From assembly GCA_029747015.1 (NCBI GenBank), contig JAKOGI010000325.1:540501-604500 (forward strand): a stretch of 64,000 nt of DNA. The letters run 5' to 3'. A program made the translations under genes and the position numbers. The stretch is from Carnegiea gigantea. Taxonomy: Eukaryota; Streptophyta; Magnoliopsida; Caryophyllales; Cactaceae. The notes under the pieces were generated by a model. That model was given only the letters and a program-made list of their open reading frames with translations. It had not been told where the DNA came from and did not search any database. Position 1 is the stretch's first letter, and each line of letters begins with the position of its first letter. Shown one piece after another: positions 47,509-58,603 of the stretch.

Positions 47509-48415
47509 TATAATGGTGAATGGGTGGGTCAAAGCTTCAAATTCTAACTAAAGTGAAAATAGAAAAGAAAACAACTAAAAATATAAAATTTATGAAAACT
47601 AAGGTGAAATAGGAAGAAATATGGAAGAAAAAGAGAGAATTTGAAAGAATGGGAGGTGAAGCAGAGTTTCTACATTTTGGAGTATGAAGATGGGTAGAAT
47701 GTGAGAGAAAGATGGCAAGAAAACAGAAATTTCAAGGATATTTAGTACGAAGGTGAAGAAAATAAGAAGAAAGGGAAGAAATTTGATGAAAAATTGAAGG
47801 TTTTGAGGTGGGTGGTCATCGAGGTTTTAGAGAGAGAAAGAGAGAGCTTAGAGAGAGAAGGATAAAAGGTAGAAAAAAATAAAGGGGTGCTCGGGTCAAA
47901 GGGATTGAAAAACCCTTGACCACAGACGGAGAGTCTCACTACAGACCGTGGTGTACTCCACAGAGGGTTCGTGGTGAGCTCTATCTCTATGTTTTCTTTA
48001 GTTTTCCTAGCAACTGCTCCACGGGCTAAATTAGACACCACGAGGGGTCTGTGGAGAGCCCTCATATAGCTGCTAAAACTCTCTTATTATTTTTTTATGA
48101 CTTTTTTTTTAATGATTTTTTACTCTTTCTTTTCCTGCTTTTTTTCACTCTTTCTTTTTTTTTCCCCTTCTTTTTGCTCTTTTTTTCTATCAAAGCAAAA
48201 TAGTACACTATATACAACTGAAGAAAAGAAAAACTAGTAAATGGGAAAAAACTTGTGTTGCCATCCAAGAAGTGCTCTATTAGTGTCGGGAACTCGACCG
48301 TCTCTTCTAGGAGGGCTCGGGATCAGAAAGGACAACAGGTTTGTCAATGGGGTCCCCCATATAATAAGGCTTTAAGATGCTATCCATTGACTTTGAACGT
48401 GCCAGTTGTCTCACT
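47509..48415 (-). other. Spacer between RNase H remnant and 3' ORF
   Basis: On the minus strand this is rich in pyrimidines (long runs of T and CT around 48080-48190) and includes a stretch with ccacagacc and cacagagggttcgtgg motifs (47930-48050). The small open frame 47742-48065 is low-complexity Ser/Phe/Leu-rich and not convincing as a gene. Nothing else is seen. Confidence 0.5.
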
Positions 48416-48919
48416 CTAGACCTCCACAGCTACCAATCTTCCTTTATCATGGACCTTGAAATCAAACTCTTGCACCAGAAGGCACCATCTCAAAAGCTCA
48501 GGATAGAAGTCCTTCTTTGCCATCAAGTGACTCCATTTAACGTGATTTGTGTACAGAATGAATTTATAGTGGGCTCCATCAGACGGGTCACTACTAAGCT
48601 TGACTCCTAAGTCAAAGTCACACTCTATATCTTGAATAAGAGACATAGACTGCATTACTTGAGTAAATCTACAATAATCACTTATGGACACCTCATTAGT
48701 AGCATAAGTCTCGTCCTTGAATACGCTAGGTGGCGTAGGGGCATTGAACTCCACCCTAGCATAATCTAGGCCGAGGCCTTCAGATGTAATACATTCAAAC
48801 ACAAAATGGTCAACATGCCACCAATCATCAAATGAGCCAATCTCATGAAAATTCATATCTCCTTCCAAAGCAGATGAAAGTGAGGGGATATTCTGGTTTT
48901 CAAAGAAGGCAAATCCCAA
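48416..48919 (-). pseudogene. Athila pol remnant ending in RNase H fragment
   Basis: The minus-strand open frame of 167 codons. Its last third reads as an Athila-type RNase H segment: KFILYTNHVKW, then KKDFYPELLRW and LLVQEFDFKVHDK, where living relatives have YTDHxALKYLL and LLLQEFDLEI. The family's Asp in YTDH is Asn here. The N-terminal two thirds is acidic (ECDFDLG, SSDPSD) and probably the protease-RT linker, so RT itself has been deleted. No integrase follows. Frame integrity over 167 codons is unusual for this window but probably accidental. Confidence 0.6.
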
Positions 48920-48929
48920 ATGATATTCC

Positions 48930-49420
48930 CCTACATCAGTTTAAACGTCCTTCCTTCACATCAGCTTTGCAACCAAAAGTGGCCAAGAATGGTTTGCCTA
49001 GAATAATCTGGGTATACATGTCTATGGCCACATCTAAGATGATAAAGTCGTCAAGAACATAAAAATCACCTACTTTATGGAAACATTCTCTAAAATACCC
49101 AAAGGGCACTTCATGGAACCATCCTCGAATTGAAGTGAAATAGGTGTTGGTTGTAACTCACCTAACCTAAGCTTCTGAAAAATGGAATAGAGTATAAAAC
49201 TAACACTTGTACTAAGATCACATAAGGCCCTATCAATCCTCACTTAACCTACCATACAAGGAATAGAGAAGCTACCTGGGTCTTTAAGTTTAAGGGGAAA
49301 CTCTACAGGCACCACCACATCACGCACCCCTCCAAAGGATAGAGTTTCAAACTCAGCATTTTTCACCTCACTTTTAGCTCTAGGCACTACTCTACCTTCC
49401 TCAAGCTGCATACCGGAGAT
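48930..49420 (-). pseudogene. Athila-type aspartic protease
   Basis: On the minus strand the sequence reads like the Athila protease region: LKLKDPGSFSIPCMVG, then ALCDLSTSV around 49228-49202 where the family usually has ALCDLGAS, then LGELQPTPISLQFEDGS, GILENV, DFIILDVA and IILGKPFLAT. The active-site Asp is present but the Gly after Leu is Ser. A TAA interrupts between the PCMVG and ALCD segments. This is a retroviral-type protease that would process the polyprotein. Order and motifs make the assignment good although no single long frame survives. Confidence 0.65.
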
Positions 49421-49960
49421 TCATCTACCCCACCTTTCAAAGTAACATAGTTACACTACTCAGGGAGATTTGCCTCGGGCTTACTAGGAAGTCTACTCGG
49501 GGGTGGAGATGAAGAAGACGCTTGTTGAGCAGTTTGAGCTTCTAACCTCTTATTATGAGTAGTAAGCACATTAGCCTTGGAGGCTAATTACATATACTCA
49601 TCTTGCTTTTGTTGTGTCAAAAGCATACTCTCCATTATGATCTCTAAGTTAGATTTTTGAGGTGTTTGTTAAGGATGAGGTGGTCTTTTGAATCCATACG
49701 GTGGTCTAAAATTCATTTGAGGTATAAAAGAGACATTAGAATTATAGGAGAAATTGAGGTGATTTCTTCAATCAAGATTATAGGTATTAGAGAATGGGTC
49801 ATTGGTCAGTCTAAGATTAAAATTATTGACATAGGTGACTGGTTCACTAACATTTTGAGCAAATGATCTCCCAACTTGACAATTCACAGTCAAATGATCA
49901 ACAAACCCACAAATTTCACATGATGGAGAAGGGGTTACTTGAACTAATAGAATTAACATT
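49421..49960 (-). pseudogene. gag: Athila gag C-terminus with CCHC zinc knuckle
   Basis: On the minus strand 49959-49768 contains SCEICGFVDHLTVNC, a canonical C-x2-C-x4-H-x4-C knuckle at about 49920-49879, preceded by TPSPS. Downstream come NDPFSNTYN and NFRPPYGFKRPP-type segments, then a Gln/Ser-rich stretch with a MESMLLTQQKQDEYM-like segment and Ser-Pro repeats (about 49520-49480). The knuckle binds element RNA. It is broken by frameshifts near 49770 and by stops. This matches the layout of Athila gag ahead of its protease. Confidence 0.65.
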
Positions 49961-50784
49961 CAATTGTTCTGACTTTTGAGTCGTGGCATCTACCTTAGCA
50001 GAAAGTATAGAGAAAGCATCAAGTTCTAACTTATATCTAACCTTCTTGTGTTATCTTCTTTCATTATACCATTGGTATCTATTTAGCATCATCTCTTCAA
50101 TAAGATTGTAGGCCTCATCTTTTGTCTTGTTCATAAGTGTACCTCCAGCTGCTATGTCTATAGTAGATATTACTGTTGGGTGACTTCGCTATAGAAAGCT
50201 TGCACTAACATCCATCGTTGAAGGCCATGATGTGGACGTAGCCTCAATAGGTCCTTAAAACGCTCCCAACCTTCATATAACTATTTATCCTCCCTTTGAG
50301 CAAAAGTGGTGATGTGGTTTCTCAAACTTGCCGTTTTGGTAGGAGAAAAAAATTTCACAAGAAAGACTTTGGTGAGCTCATCCCACATTGTGATGCATCC
50401 CAAAGGCAAAGAACATATAACATCAACAGAAACACCGTTGAGCTTTAACGTGTCGCACACCTCTAAGAATACTGAGAGGTGAAAGTTAGGATCTTCTAGC
50501 GGGGTTTCTCCAAATTAGGATTGTTGCACCATAGAAATAAGATCCAACTTAAGCTCAAAGTTATGGGCTTCCGCATTGGGTCCAGCAATACAAGAGGCAA
50601 TTCCTTGGATGCCCAGGGTGACAAAATTCTGAAGTGTCCTTCTTTGATCATCTCCTCCTCCCGTCATCGTCCAAGAGGGTTCTTGAGCCTTGGCTCTTTG
50701 CTCCTCTAACTTCAACTTCTTCCTCCTAGAGTAAAAAGTCCTATCTATTTCTAGATCGAATTCAAACAGAAAGCGACTTCGCAT
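49961..50784 (-). pseudogene. gag: Athila gag N-terminal and capsid region
   Basis: The minus-strand open frame 50784-50515 encodes a basic and acidic N-terminus and then LQNFVTLGIQGIASCI and ANNFELK-like text (AHNFELKLDLISMVQQ), which in Athila elements introduces the capsid region. Beyond a stop near 50515 the capsid continues in pieces: a LEVCDTLKLNGVSVD segment, then MWDELTKVFLVKFF, then ERFKDLLRLRPHHGLQRW. These match the retrotransposon gag domain (PF03732-type) pattern. There are several stops and a clear internal deletion before MWDEL. It is non-functional. Confidence 0.6.
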
Positions 50785-50915
50785 AGAAATGGAAAGATCC
50801 TACAAAAATGACGACAAAATACTACCAATGCAAATCAAGAAAATACAATGAAAAAGAAAGCGACAAAAAAATACTTGGACAATCTAAATAGGCAACCTTA
50901 ATATCCACAAATTAC

Positions 50916-50933
50916 TCCCCTGTAATAACGCCA
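50916..50933 (-). other. Primer binding site, Asp-tRNA type (Athila)
   Basis: On the minus strand TGGCGTTATTACAGGGGA matches 13 of 18 bases of the Athila Asp-tRNA PBS. It lies between the LTR-like region and gag, exactly where a PBS belongs. Confidence 0.55.
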
Positions 50934-50936
50934 AAA

Positions 50937-51910
50937 CTTGATTGTTACTACAAGCGCACGATTCTCGCAGTGTCACTGTTTAACTATTGGAAATTCAATC
51001 GAATTAAAAACATCTACAGAATTATTTCGCCTAGCAAAGTATTGGATCCTGGATTTAAATATGCACTTTATCTAGACTAGATGATTCAGAGGAGTGCAAT
51101 TGAACTAAGAATTCAATCTTTTCTTTCGAAACAAACTGAATTTCCTAAACTAACCCAACTAACATTCTTTTAAACATCCTTGGTTTATTCTTGGATATGG
51201 ATTTTTGTGATTGCTAGAATTTTCCTCTCAACAAACAAGTCTCTTTCAAACAGTTGTTAAATTAAGTTTTAATTTATTGTTCTAATAATGAGTTTCTCCT
51301 TTCAGTACTTCACCCAGCTATATAGTGTATGTAAGCAAATCTATCTAAAATTTACTCACAACTGTTCATCCACAAGATATAATTCAATCAAACTAATTTT
51401 GATAAAGCACAAATATTAAAAATTAGAGGTCCAGCATCGATACTTTGGCTAACAAGTCCCTAGATGAAGAAAAACTACTCATAGATAATTGGAATAACCA
51501 ACATCTAAATAAAGGTTTAAGAAGAAATTAGAAGGGGAAGAAATCTTAGTGACTATGGTGGTCTTCAATGGCTTCCTTGACTCCAAGCCTCTAAAATCTT
51601 TCACTCAAATTCCCTCTCTTACTCCAAAGAAATCTTGAAAAATCCTAAACTAATGATAGAAGTGAGTGTTAAATGCCTTGGCTTCCTACGCTCTCCGCTC
51701 TTTGCAGTAAAAAAAACTATTTAAGCATGAAGTCGACCGTCCTTAGCCATAAGATGACGGAAGATGAAGAGATAAGCAGTTTCAAGCTCACTATAGATCG
51801 TGGCCTTCACCACAAAGGGTCCACGGTTACGTTTGTCTCAGCATTCTTTGGTTCTTCTTTCTTCTCAACGGGCATAGTGACTTGAAGGCATCTGTGGGGG
51901 TTAAAACACA
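50937..51910 (-). repeat. Probable 5' LTR of the Athila-like element
   Basis: On the minus strand it would run from TGTGTTTTAACC (51910) to about TAACAATCA next to the PBS. No second LTR is present to confirm the boundary, so the outer limit is a guess. It contains no gene; the plus-strand open frame 51673-51885 is not convincing. Confidence 0.4.
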
Positions 51911-52230
51911 CTCAATTGGGGTCAAAGAGAGGGTAAAAAAGTCCACAAACCTGCAGAACACAGAAAAGAACTATACCCAAGCGTAAAACAAGATAAAGAG
52001 TATAGATTGTAACATAAAGTTCATAATTCTCTCAAAAAATACAGCAAAATGAACACAAAATGAAGTGCACTCTAAGCATCTGCCAGTGTCATCATTAAGG
52101 TGTATACAATTAAGCTTCACTTTGACCAAGTCTATGTAAGGCAAAGGTCTAAGTAGATAACATTTGTCGCTACATATTTACGTGCTATTATAAGATCATA
52201 GAAGGACGAGATGTCTAATGTCTTAATTTT
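51911..52230. other. Anonymous sequence
   Basis: A/T-rich; no coding or repeat signal was seen. Confidence 0.3.
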
Positions 52231-52540
52231 ACCTTTTGCAGATCTCGCGTTATTGTTAACCTTTCGTCAGTCTAGCATTGATGCTAACCTTTTGCTGATC
52301 TAGTGATTCTGAAATGCGACCTTTCACTAATCACATAGACCTTTTATATATCTAGTGGTTTTAGAATTTCACCTTTCGCCTCTCTAGAGGCCCTGCAATT
52401 TGACATTTTGCTTATCTAGCAGCCCTTTTTTTGGTCTAGCGATTTTGAGATTTAAACGTTTTCATATATAGCGATTTTGATATCTGACCTTTCATCGATA
52501 TAGCGCACTTTTTGCCAGTCTAGCATTAATTCTCATGTTT
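52231..52540. repeat. Degenerate minisatellite, about 30-bp units
   Basis: Repeats of an accttt(c/t)gc...atctag core, with starts near 52231, 52259, 52287, 52319, 52371 and 52402. Units are 28-32 bp and strongly diverged. Confidence 0.65.
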
Positions 52541-52544
52541 TTAT

Positions 52545-53300
52545 GAATTTGGTAGTGTGGGAGCCTAAAGATATGCTGCCTGATCTCTACGAACTTAGTG
52601 GCGTAAGAACCTCAAGATCTTTAGTCATATCCCTATGAACTTGATGCATGAGAGTGTGAATATTTGTAGCCAAATCCCCAGAAACTTGGTGGTGTGAGAG
52701 CCTATTGTTTGTAGCCAGATCCTATAAACTTGGTGAGGTGGGAACGTGAAAATCTATAGCCAGATCCCTATAAACTTTATGGCATGATGTCGTGAACATC
52801 TACAACCAAATGCTTGAGGAGTTTATGGCCTCTAAAGATTAATAACATATGGTAGATCTTAATAAATATGTTGGCATTGAAGCTAGACTTTTTATAATTA
52901 AAACCATGTATGCTTGGGGGCACAAGAGCCTGAAGATCTGTAACCAAATGCCTGAAAACGTAACGGCATGAGAGCTTGAAGATTTGTGACCAGATCCCTA
53001 TGAACTTGATTACGTGGGAGCCTAAAGATCTATAGCTAGATCCTCATTGGCTTTGCGGTGCAGTGGCCTAAAGATATATAGCCTGATGCGTAAAGAATTA
53101 TTGGCTTGACAGTGTCAAGATCCATGGCAAATTTTTGTAAACTTGATAGCATGATGGGCTGAAGTTGTATAGCTAGGTCTATATGTATTTAACATGGTGG
53201 CATGAGAGCTTAAAGATCTATAGTAGGCCCTTATAAGTTATTAACTTGGTGGTGTTAGAGACTAATAGTCTATAGCCATATCCGTACAAACTTATCATCA
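52545..53300. repeat. Degenerate minisatellite, about 46-bp units
   Basis: Repeats of a core like agccagatccctat-aaacttggtggc-tgagagcc. Starts at 52591, 52637, 52682, 52726, 52772 and later 52956 and 53002 give steps of 44-46 bp. Confidence 0.75.
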
Positions 53301-55150
53301 TTGAGGTGTTAACATGTTTGATTTATGGGATTAATCTTTTTCTGGTCGCCCTTGAGTGTCATGTCTTTATGATGGGAGCCCACTGAATGTTAAAGTGCCC
53401 TAGTATGCTAGGACCTAGATGTTGAGATGTCCTCTTATGTTATCATGAAGTAGATAAGGTGTCCTCTATGGCTAGATCCTCCTGGACCTAGTTACCTAAT
53501 GACGTGAAGTTAAGTGATGTCACCACTTATAGGGACTTAGGTGAATTAACCCTAAACTATAGAGGTAATGGTACTTGTATAAAGTCTACTCCAAGGGTAA
53601 AGAACTTACTTTGGCCAAGCCTAATTACAGAGAAGGCTAAAGTATGAATGTCTCTTGAAACAATTATAGATTAATGCCTTATAAAGGTTGTGTGTCCTTC
53701 ATGCAAGCTGGATTGACTTATCTAGCCATAAACTTCTTTAATTTGGGATTCTCAAGTGATCAAAGTGAAGGATGGCACACTTAACTAGGCTAAAGACTCA
53801 TGTCTAAATGCAGGTGCACTTGCTTACCTAAGTGAGACTGTGCGCGTATGTTAACTACACTGATAATGATAACCTCACTCATATGCATGCATATGGAGGA
53901 CTTATGCTAAGTTTAGGGCCTATTAGACAAGACCATATTAAGGTATAAGTAACTAATGGGCTAGGCATGGTTTTGTTCTATAGCTTACACTACAACATAT
54001 TGTAGGATGAGGGATAAATAGCTGAGTGATTGCTAGGTTAAGCCAAGCCATGAGGATAAGTTACCAATGATAAGAAATCTTTCTTTCAAAATGCAAGAGT
54101 AGCCTTTTATTTTTGAATTAAAATGCCCTTGTTCTGATAAAGAAGCCTATAATATCCCACTGATTATAATGAAAGCCCTAGTTTTACAAGGGTAGCAAAG
54201 CTAAAATGCTTGTGATAATGTTATCAAGAGCAGCCCCCAGTCTAGAAAAACAAATGTATTCTCAAGTTGGAAACTTTTTACTATAAGCAAAAACCTAGTT
54301 GTGTAAGGAAAGCTTCCCTATCTTGGTGTGCCCCTGCTTAAAGAGTCTGAAAGAATGGAAATGAGTTTAGAACTCTTGAATTTATAGTCGTGGATCAGGC
54401 AAAGAGTCTTGCATTTCGAAAAGGAGGTCAAATTATGTGCTCTCATGATTGGGAAGAGATAAATGGTGTTTCCAAATCTGACTTGCATGTGTAGGTAAGG
54501 AAATGCTTCTTTGTCCTCAAAAGTCAAGGTTTAATTTTCATTCTCCTTTTACCCAATCCATGCTTTCAAGTTTTTAGGCCCGTCACTCTTTTACTTCTCT
54601 CTCTCTCTCTCTTTCTCTCTCTTGCTCTTTCTCTTTTTGAGACCAAAGGATCAAATAGAAATGAACCTTCATGAATGTTCTTTGTCAGACCTCAAATAGG
54701 TTACCTAACTATCCAATGCGGAATTATTCATACTTATAGAGTAAGAACATAGAGCCTTAAGGATGAATGCCTACATGACGGCTTTTAAGGTAGGTTTTAG
54801 GGTTAAGATTATCAAGAAAGGGAGTCCGTGTAAAGGCTCAAACAGCCTTATAAAATCCATGCATATGCATGGATGATGAGTTAGTGTGCATTAATGAAAT
54901 TTTCCCTTTATTCTTCTTCCTTTGAAGCATTTTTATTTTTGTTCTTTTCTCTTTCTTTTGTTCCTTTCTTTGGTATGACCGATGTTGTTGGTGAATGCCA
55001 TATTTGCATTGAATTTCGTGAGTGTTTAGATGCCGATGTACAGGATTATTGTGCATAATTGTGTGATTTTATGCCTCCTTTTCCATTTTACTCTCGGTTT
55101 TGATGTCGTTGACAATATTTTGTAGAAATTGGTTAAGGTTATCCAAGTAT
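53301..55150. other. Anonymous sequence
   Basis: No recognisable gene. A CT-rich run lies at about 54594-54640. Short open frames (54318-54527 and 54838-55056, minus) have no recognisable features. Confidence 0.3.
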
Positions 55151-56335
55151 GTCTAGAAAATCAGTGAAGAATTACGTAAGGAGGTGAGAGCCCACAAAAA
55201 CTGACCAAAAACCCACAAGACATATGGTCTACCCAGTATATATCATGGATAACCCGGTATAGCATACAGAGTCAACTTGGTTGACCAAATTTTACAGAAC
55301 TAGTAAGGAAAAGCAACTAGTAGCCACCATGGTCTATCTGTGATGGTGTCCACAGTCCATGGTGGCCCCATTTTCCCCGAGAATGCTTATTTTCTGTGCG
55401 GCTATTCGACTTCCACGTAGTTTTTGTGTTTTGGATGCAGAATATTCGTGATAAAAGGCCTGTTTTCAACCTCATTTCATAATCATAATCCATCCCATTC
55501 TATCAAATCCACCATCAAGCTAGGATTTAAATTAGATTAAATAGAGTTAAGAGCAAGTTGAAGGTAAAGATTTACAAGGATTCTGGATCGGGTTTGCAAC
55601 GACAGTTTAACCATGCATTGGCTAAGCAATTCCTCTCCCTTATCTTCTCTTCTCTTTAGATTGTTATGCTTTTAGATTATTATTGATTTTTATGTTAGGT
55701 TTTAGATTGTTAATCTTGGAACTGACTTGAATTCTTGTGAATGAAAATTTCTTGTTTTGATCAAAAACTGATTTGGATTTATTAGGTTTATTCTATTGAA
55801 TCTTAGACGTTGATTTGCTAGTAGAAAACTTGATCAATTTCTTCCGTATTTTAGACACTTGGTGAAGAACTGAAAGGTAAAACTAGATGTTGGGAAACTA
55901 ATATTCGACTTAAGTGTGTGGGATCTTAAGAAAAGACTTAATATTTAAGAGACCCCCAAATTTGATGGTCGAGTTCTTAATGATATTAATTAAAAACCCT
56001 TGAGAAATGGTAGTTGATTAGATTTAAGAATTTCATTCCACCTTGAAAGAGGCATTTCATAAATTGATTGCCGGTTTTGGAATTACCCATCTAAAGAAAA
56101 GGCGCTTGATTAATTCTTGAGTCGGAAAATTACTTGGTTTAATTGGTTATCTATTAGATTAGGTAAGTAGTAGACATCAATTTTATTTATATATTTTGGA
56201 TTTACTTAGCCTATCTTGAGGGAATATAAACCGAATGATCAACCTAGCTCTTGTAGGAGATGACCTTGATTTGCTACAATGTTACCGTGCACTTGAAGCC
56301 CTATCAGTGATGTGACTTGATATGCTTGGTCCAAC
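55150..56335 (+). repeat. Possible Athila-type LTR remnant
   Basis: It holds a ccatggt...gtccacagtccatgg segment (55325-55370) and an end region with ggagatgacc and taccgtgcacttgaag (56260-56305). These resemble Athila-superfamily LTR ends and the cgtgcgcttg near the PBS of the element at 50937-51910. No PBS or second LTR was found. Confidence 0.3.
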
Positions 56336-58239
56336 AACTTTTTTGATTGCTAATCTTCATATTGATGTCACCTATGACACGCTCGCCTTATTGGTTTAGT
56401 CATGTGTGGTCATCAAAGAAATATGCTCCTTTAAGCCTTAAAGGGGTTCCAAATGGTAACTTTTTTTGGTTCAAAGGACTTAATATAGGTTAACAAAGAT
56501 GGCTCTTATCCTAGGCATGACCTTTAAATTTGCACAACCTTTGCTTCTTCTACGATAGAGGTCTTTGATCTAGAAATCATTGATCTGAAAGTGAAATTAT
56601 GAAGAAATAGAAGGGAGAAAGAGAATAAAAGAGGGGACTAGTCCAAGAGGAAACTTTATAGAAAGTGGATCAAGAACCTCCCCTCAAGTACTTACCCCAA
56701 TATTCTCCTTAACACAAGGCTCCCCTAAAGGGGGTCTCCTTAAATGAATACTCCTTCTCAACCAAAGTATTCTTGTGGACTAATAATCTCTTCATGATAA
56801 TTAACATAACTAGCATCATTTGCTTGGTTCACATGCTCATCAACCGCTCTAAATAGAGCTAAATGAAGTAATGGAATATCAACAACCATATCACTCGTCA
56901 AGATAACCCTAGCTAATGTGGTTTTTTAGATAACCCTCAGTGATATTTAAAGGCTCTTATGGAGAGGATCATCGATTACTTTTTCAAGCTCCAAGGCCAA
57001 GTCCAAGATGATGAAGGAGCTAGGGGATGTTATGCAGGGGACACTAGTCAAAGCGAGTTTAGAATGTTGAGTGGTTTCATCTTTCCCTCCTCTAATGATT
57101 CTGATGGCCAGAATGTGGAGAGCATCTTGTAGAATGGGGTCTTCATAAAGTAGGGTGAAGTTATCATTTCCTATACTTAGGTAATGTTATTAGATGTGAA
57201 GGTTGATCAGCTTAGAAAGGGAGTAGTGAAGCTTGATAAGGAAGACAAGCTCCTAGACATGGTTATTAAAAGAGAAGGAGAGAGGGTCGATCACTACTCA
57301 TTCTAACCTCCTAAAGATCTATACTTTGAGTAGGAAGTTATCCTCCTAACCTAGAAGGTTGATGAGATATAAATGGCAATGGATAGCAGAACAGAAGTGT
57401 GAGTGATAAAGGTGCATATATAGTAAGTCGCAAGAAAGAAAGGGGAAAATGAGGGGAAAGAGAAGACCTTGAGGAGCATTGATGCACTAAACTTTGTTTA
57501 GGTCCTACACGGTAGTATCCTCATTACTATAGCTAATGCTGGCAACTCTTACTCTTTTCCTAAACAAGAATAGACACAAAATGAAGGAATTGTGACCATT
57601 CAAGAAAAGAAAAGAAAGGTTAGGCTTTACTTTAGGGTGCACTCTAGCTAAAACCCCCAGCTACTTGGGCAACCTCATTCTTGAGGCCCTCTATTTGTAG
57701 GTGTCATCAACCACCCAACCTCATTCTTGAGGTCCTCTATTTGAGGTGTCATCAACCACCCAACCTCATCCAACACCCTTTTCTTACTGCCAGTTATTAT
57801 AGGCCTACTTCCAAGCATCACTTCAGTCGAGCCTTTCACTATAAAGAGTGAAACAAGGAACAACTACCTTGTTCCCAAGATTCTCGCACTGAAATTTACC
57901 TCTGATCGGCATCATGTAAACCCGAGTCTCTTTTAAGTGCTCAAACTTATTCCACTTTCCCTAAATTGTTCAATAATAGATAATTCTCATAGTTGTTATG
58001 AAATAAACACCCTTGGCACTTCTCAAGCCCACGTGTTGTCCAAATAAAGTGAATTGTTTACTTGGCTTTACTCCTCACAACTCTACAGTACCATATTTCT
58101 TGATGATGTTTATCATGTTACTCGACATGAGATTATCAAGACCTATTTTCATAGCCTTAAATAACTTTAACACTACACGATCAATTGGGAACTAAAGGAA
58201 ATAGTGAAATTCCAAGTATACATTCGGATGAACCCCTGA
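56336..58239. other. Anonymous sequence
   Basis: No gene recognised. A short imperfect direct repeat (caacctcattcttgaggcc and a caaccacc-type segment) lies at about 57670-57770. Confidence 0.3.
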
Positions 58240-58603
58240 GGCTGTGTTCTTTTCATGGGTAAATTAGGGGTGTGGGATGGGAAGAAATGGAATAGTGTGG
58301 AAAAGAGTGGAATGGAGAGGAAAGAAGTGGTTTGTAGGAGTGTAAGGTGTAGAATATAGTGGGAAGGAATGGATGGAGTGGAATAGAGTGGGAAGGAATA
58401 GAATGAAGTAAGAGAAAGATAGAATTATTATTATCAAGGAGTGGGAGGGAGTGAGAAATAGTGAGGGAGTAGAAAAGAGTGGGAAGAAGTGGAATAGACT
58501 GCAAAGGAATGGTATTTATCTTTAAAAGTGGGAAAAAGTAGAAAGGAGTGCGAAGAAGTGGGAAGGAGTTAGAGCCAATTATTTATCCATGAAAAGAATA
58601 GGC
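58240..58603. mobile_element. MITE-like element with purine-rich core
   Basis: Terminal inverted repeats of about 26 bp: ggctgtgttcttttcatggg at 58240 and, reversed from 58603, ggcctattcttttcatgga. Flanks cctgag and cttgag could be an imperfect target duplication. The interior is a purine-rich array of gtgggaaggaatagaatg-like words. It has no coding capacity; the minus-strand open frame 58253-58504 is low complexity. Confidence 0.6.

Larger units (their letters stand above)
45872..51910 (-). mobile_element. Athila-like Ty3/gypsy element, internally deleted
   Basis: On the minus strand this reads LTR-like (51910-about 50937), Asp-tRNA-type PBS, gag, CCHC knuckle, Athila-type protease, an RNase H fragment, an A/T-rich spacer, an extra ORF after pol, then an untranslated end. 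RT core and integrase are missing and the 3' LTR is absent, since the element stops where LTR C ends. The combination of Asp-tRNA PBS, the protease context and a long ORF after pol is characteristic of the Athila lineage. The stretch 45872-46230 holds only poly-pyrimidine/purine and A-rich untranslated sequence. Confidence 0.75.

Noticed and set aside
47742..48065. 107-codon minus-strand frame
   Set aside because: Low-complexity Ser/Leu/Phe-rich translation of a pyrimidine-rich spacer.
53985..54010. cactacaacat as a CACTA transposon end
   Set aside because: Only part of the CACTA terminal motif matches, no partner end or transposase was found, and it is part of a short palindrome.
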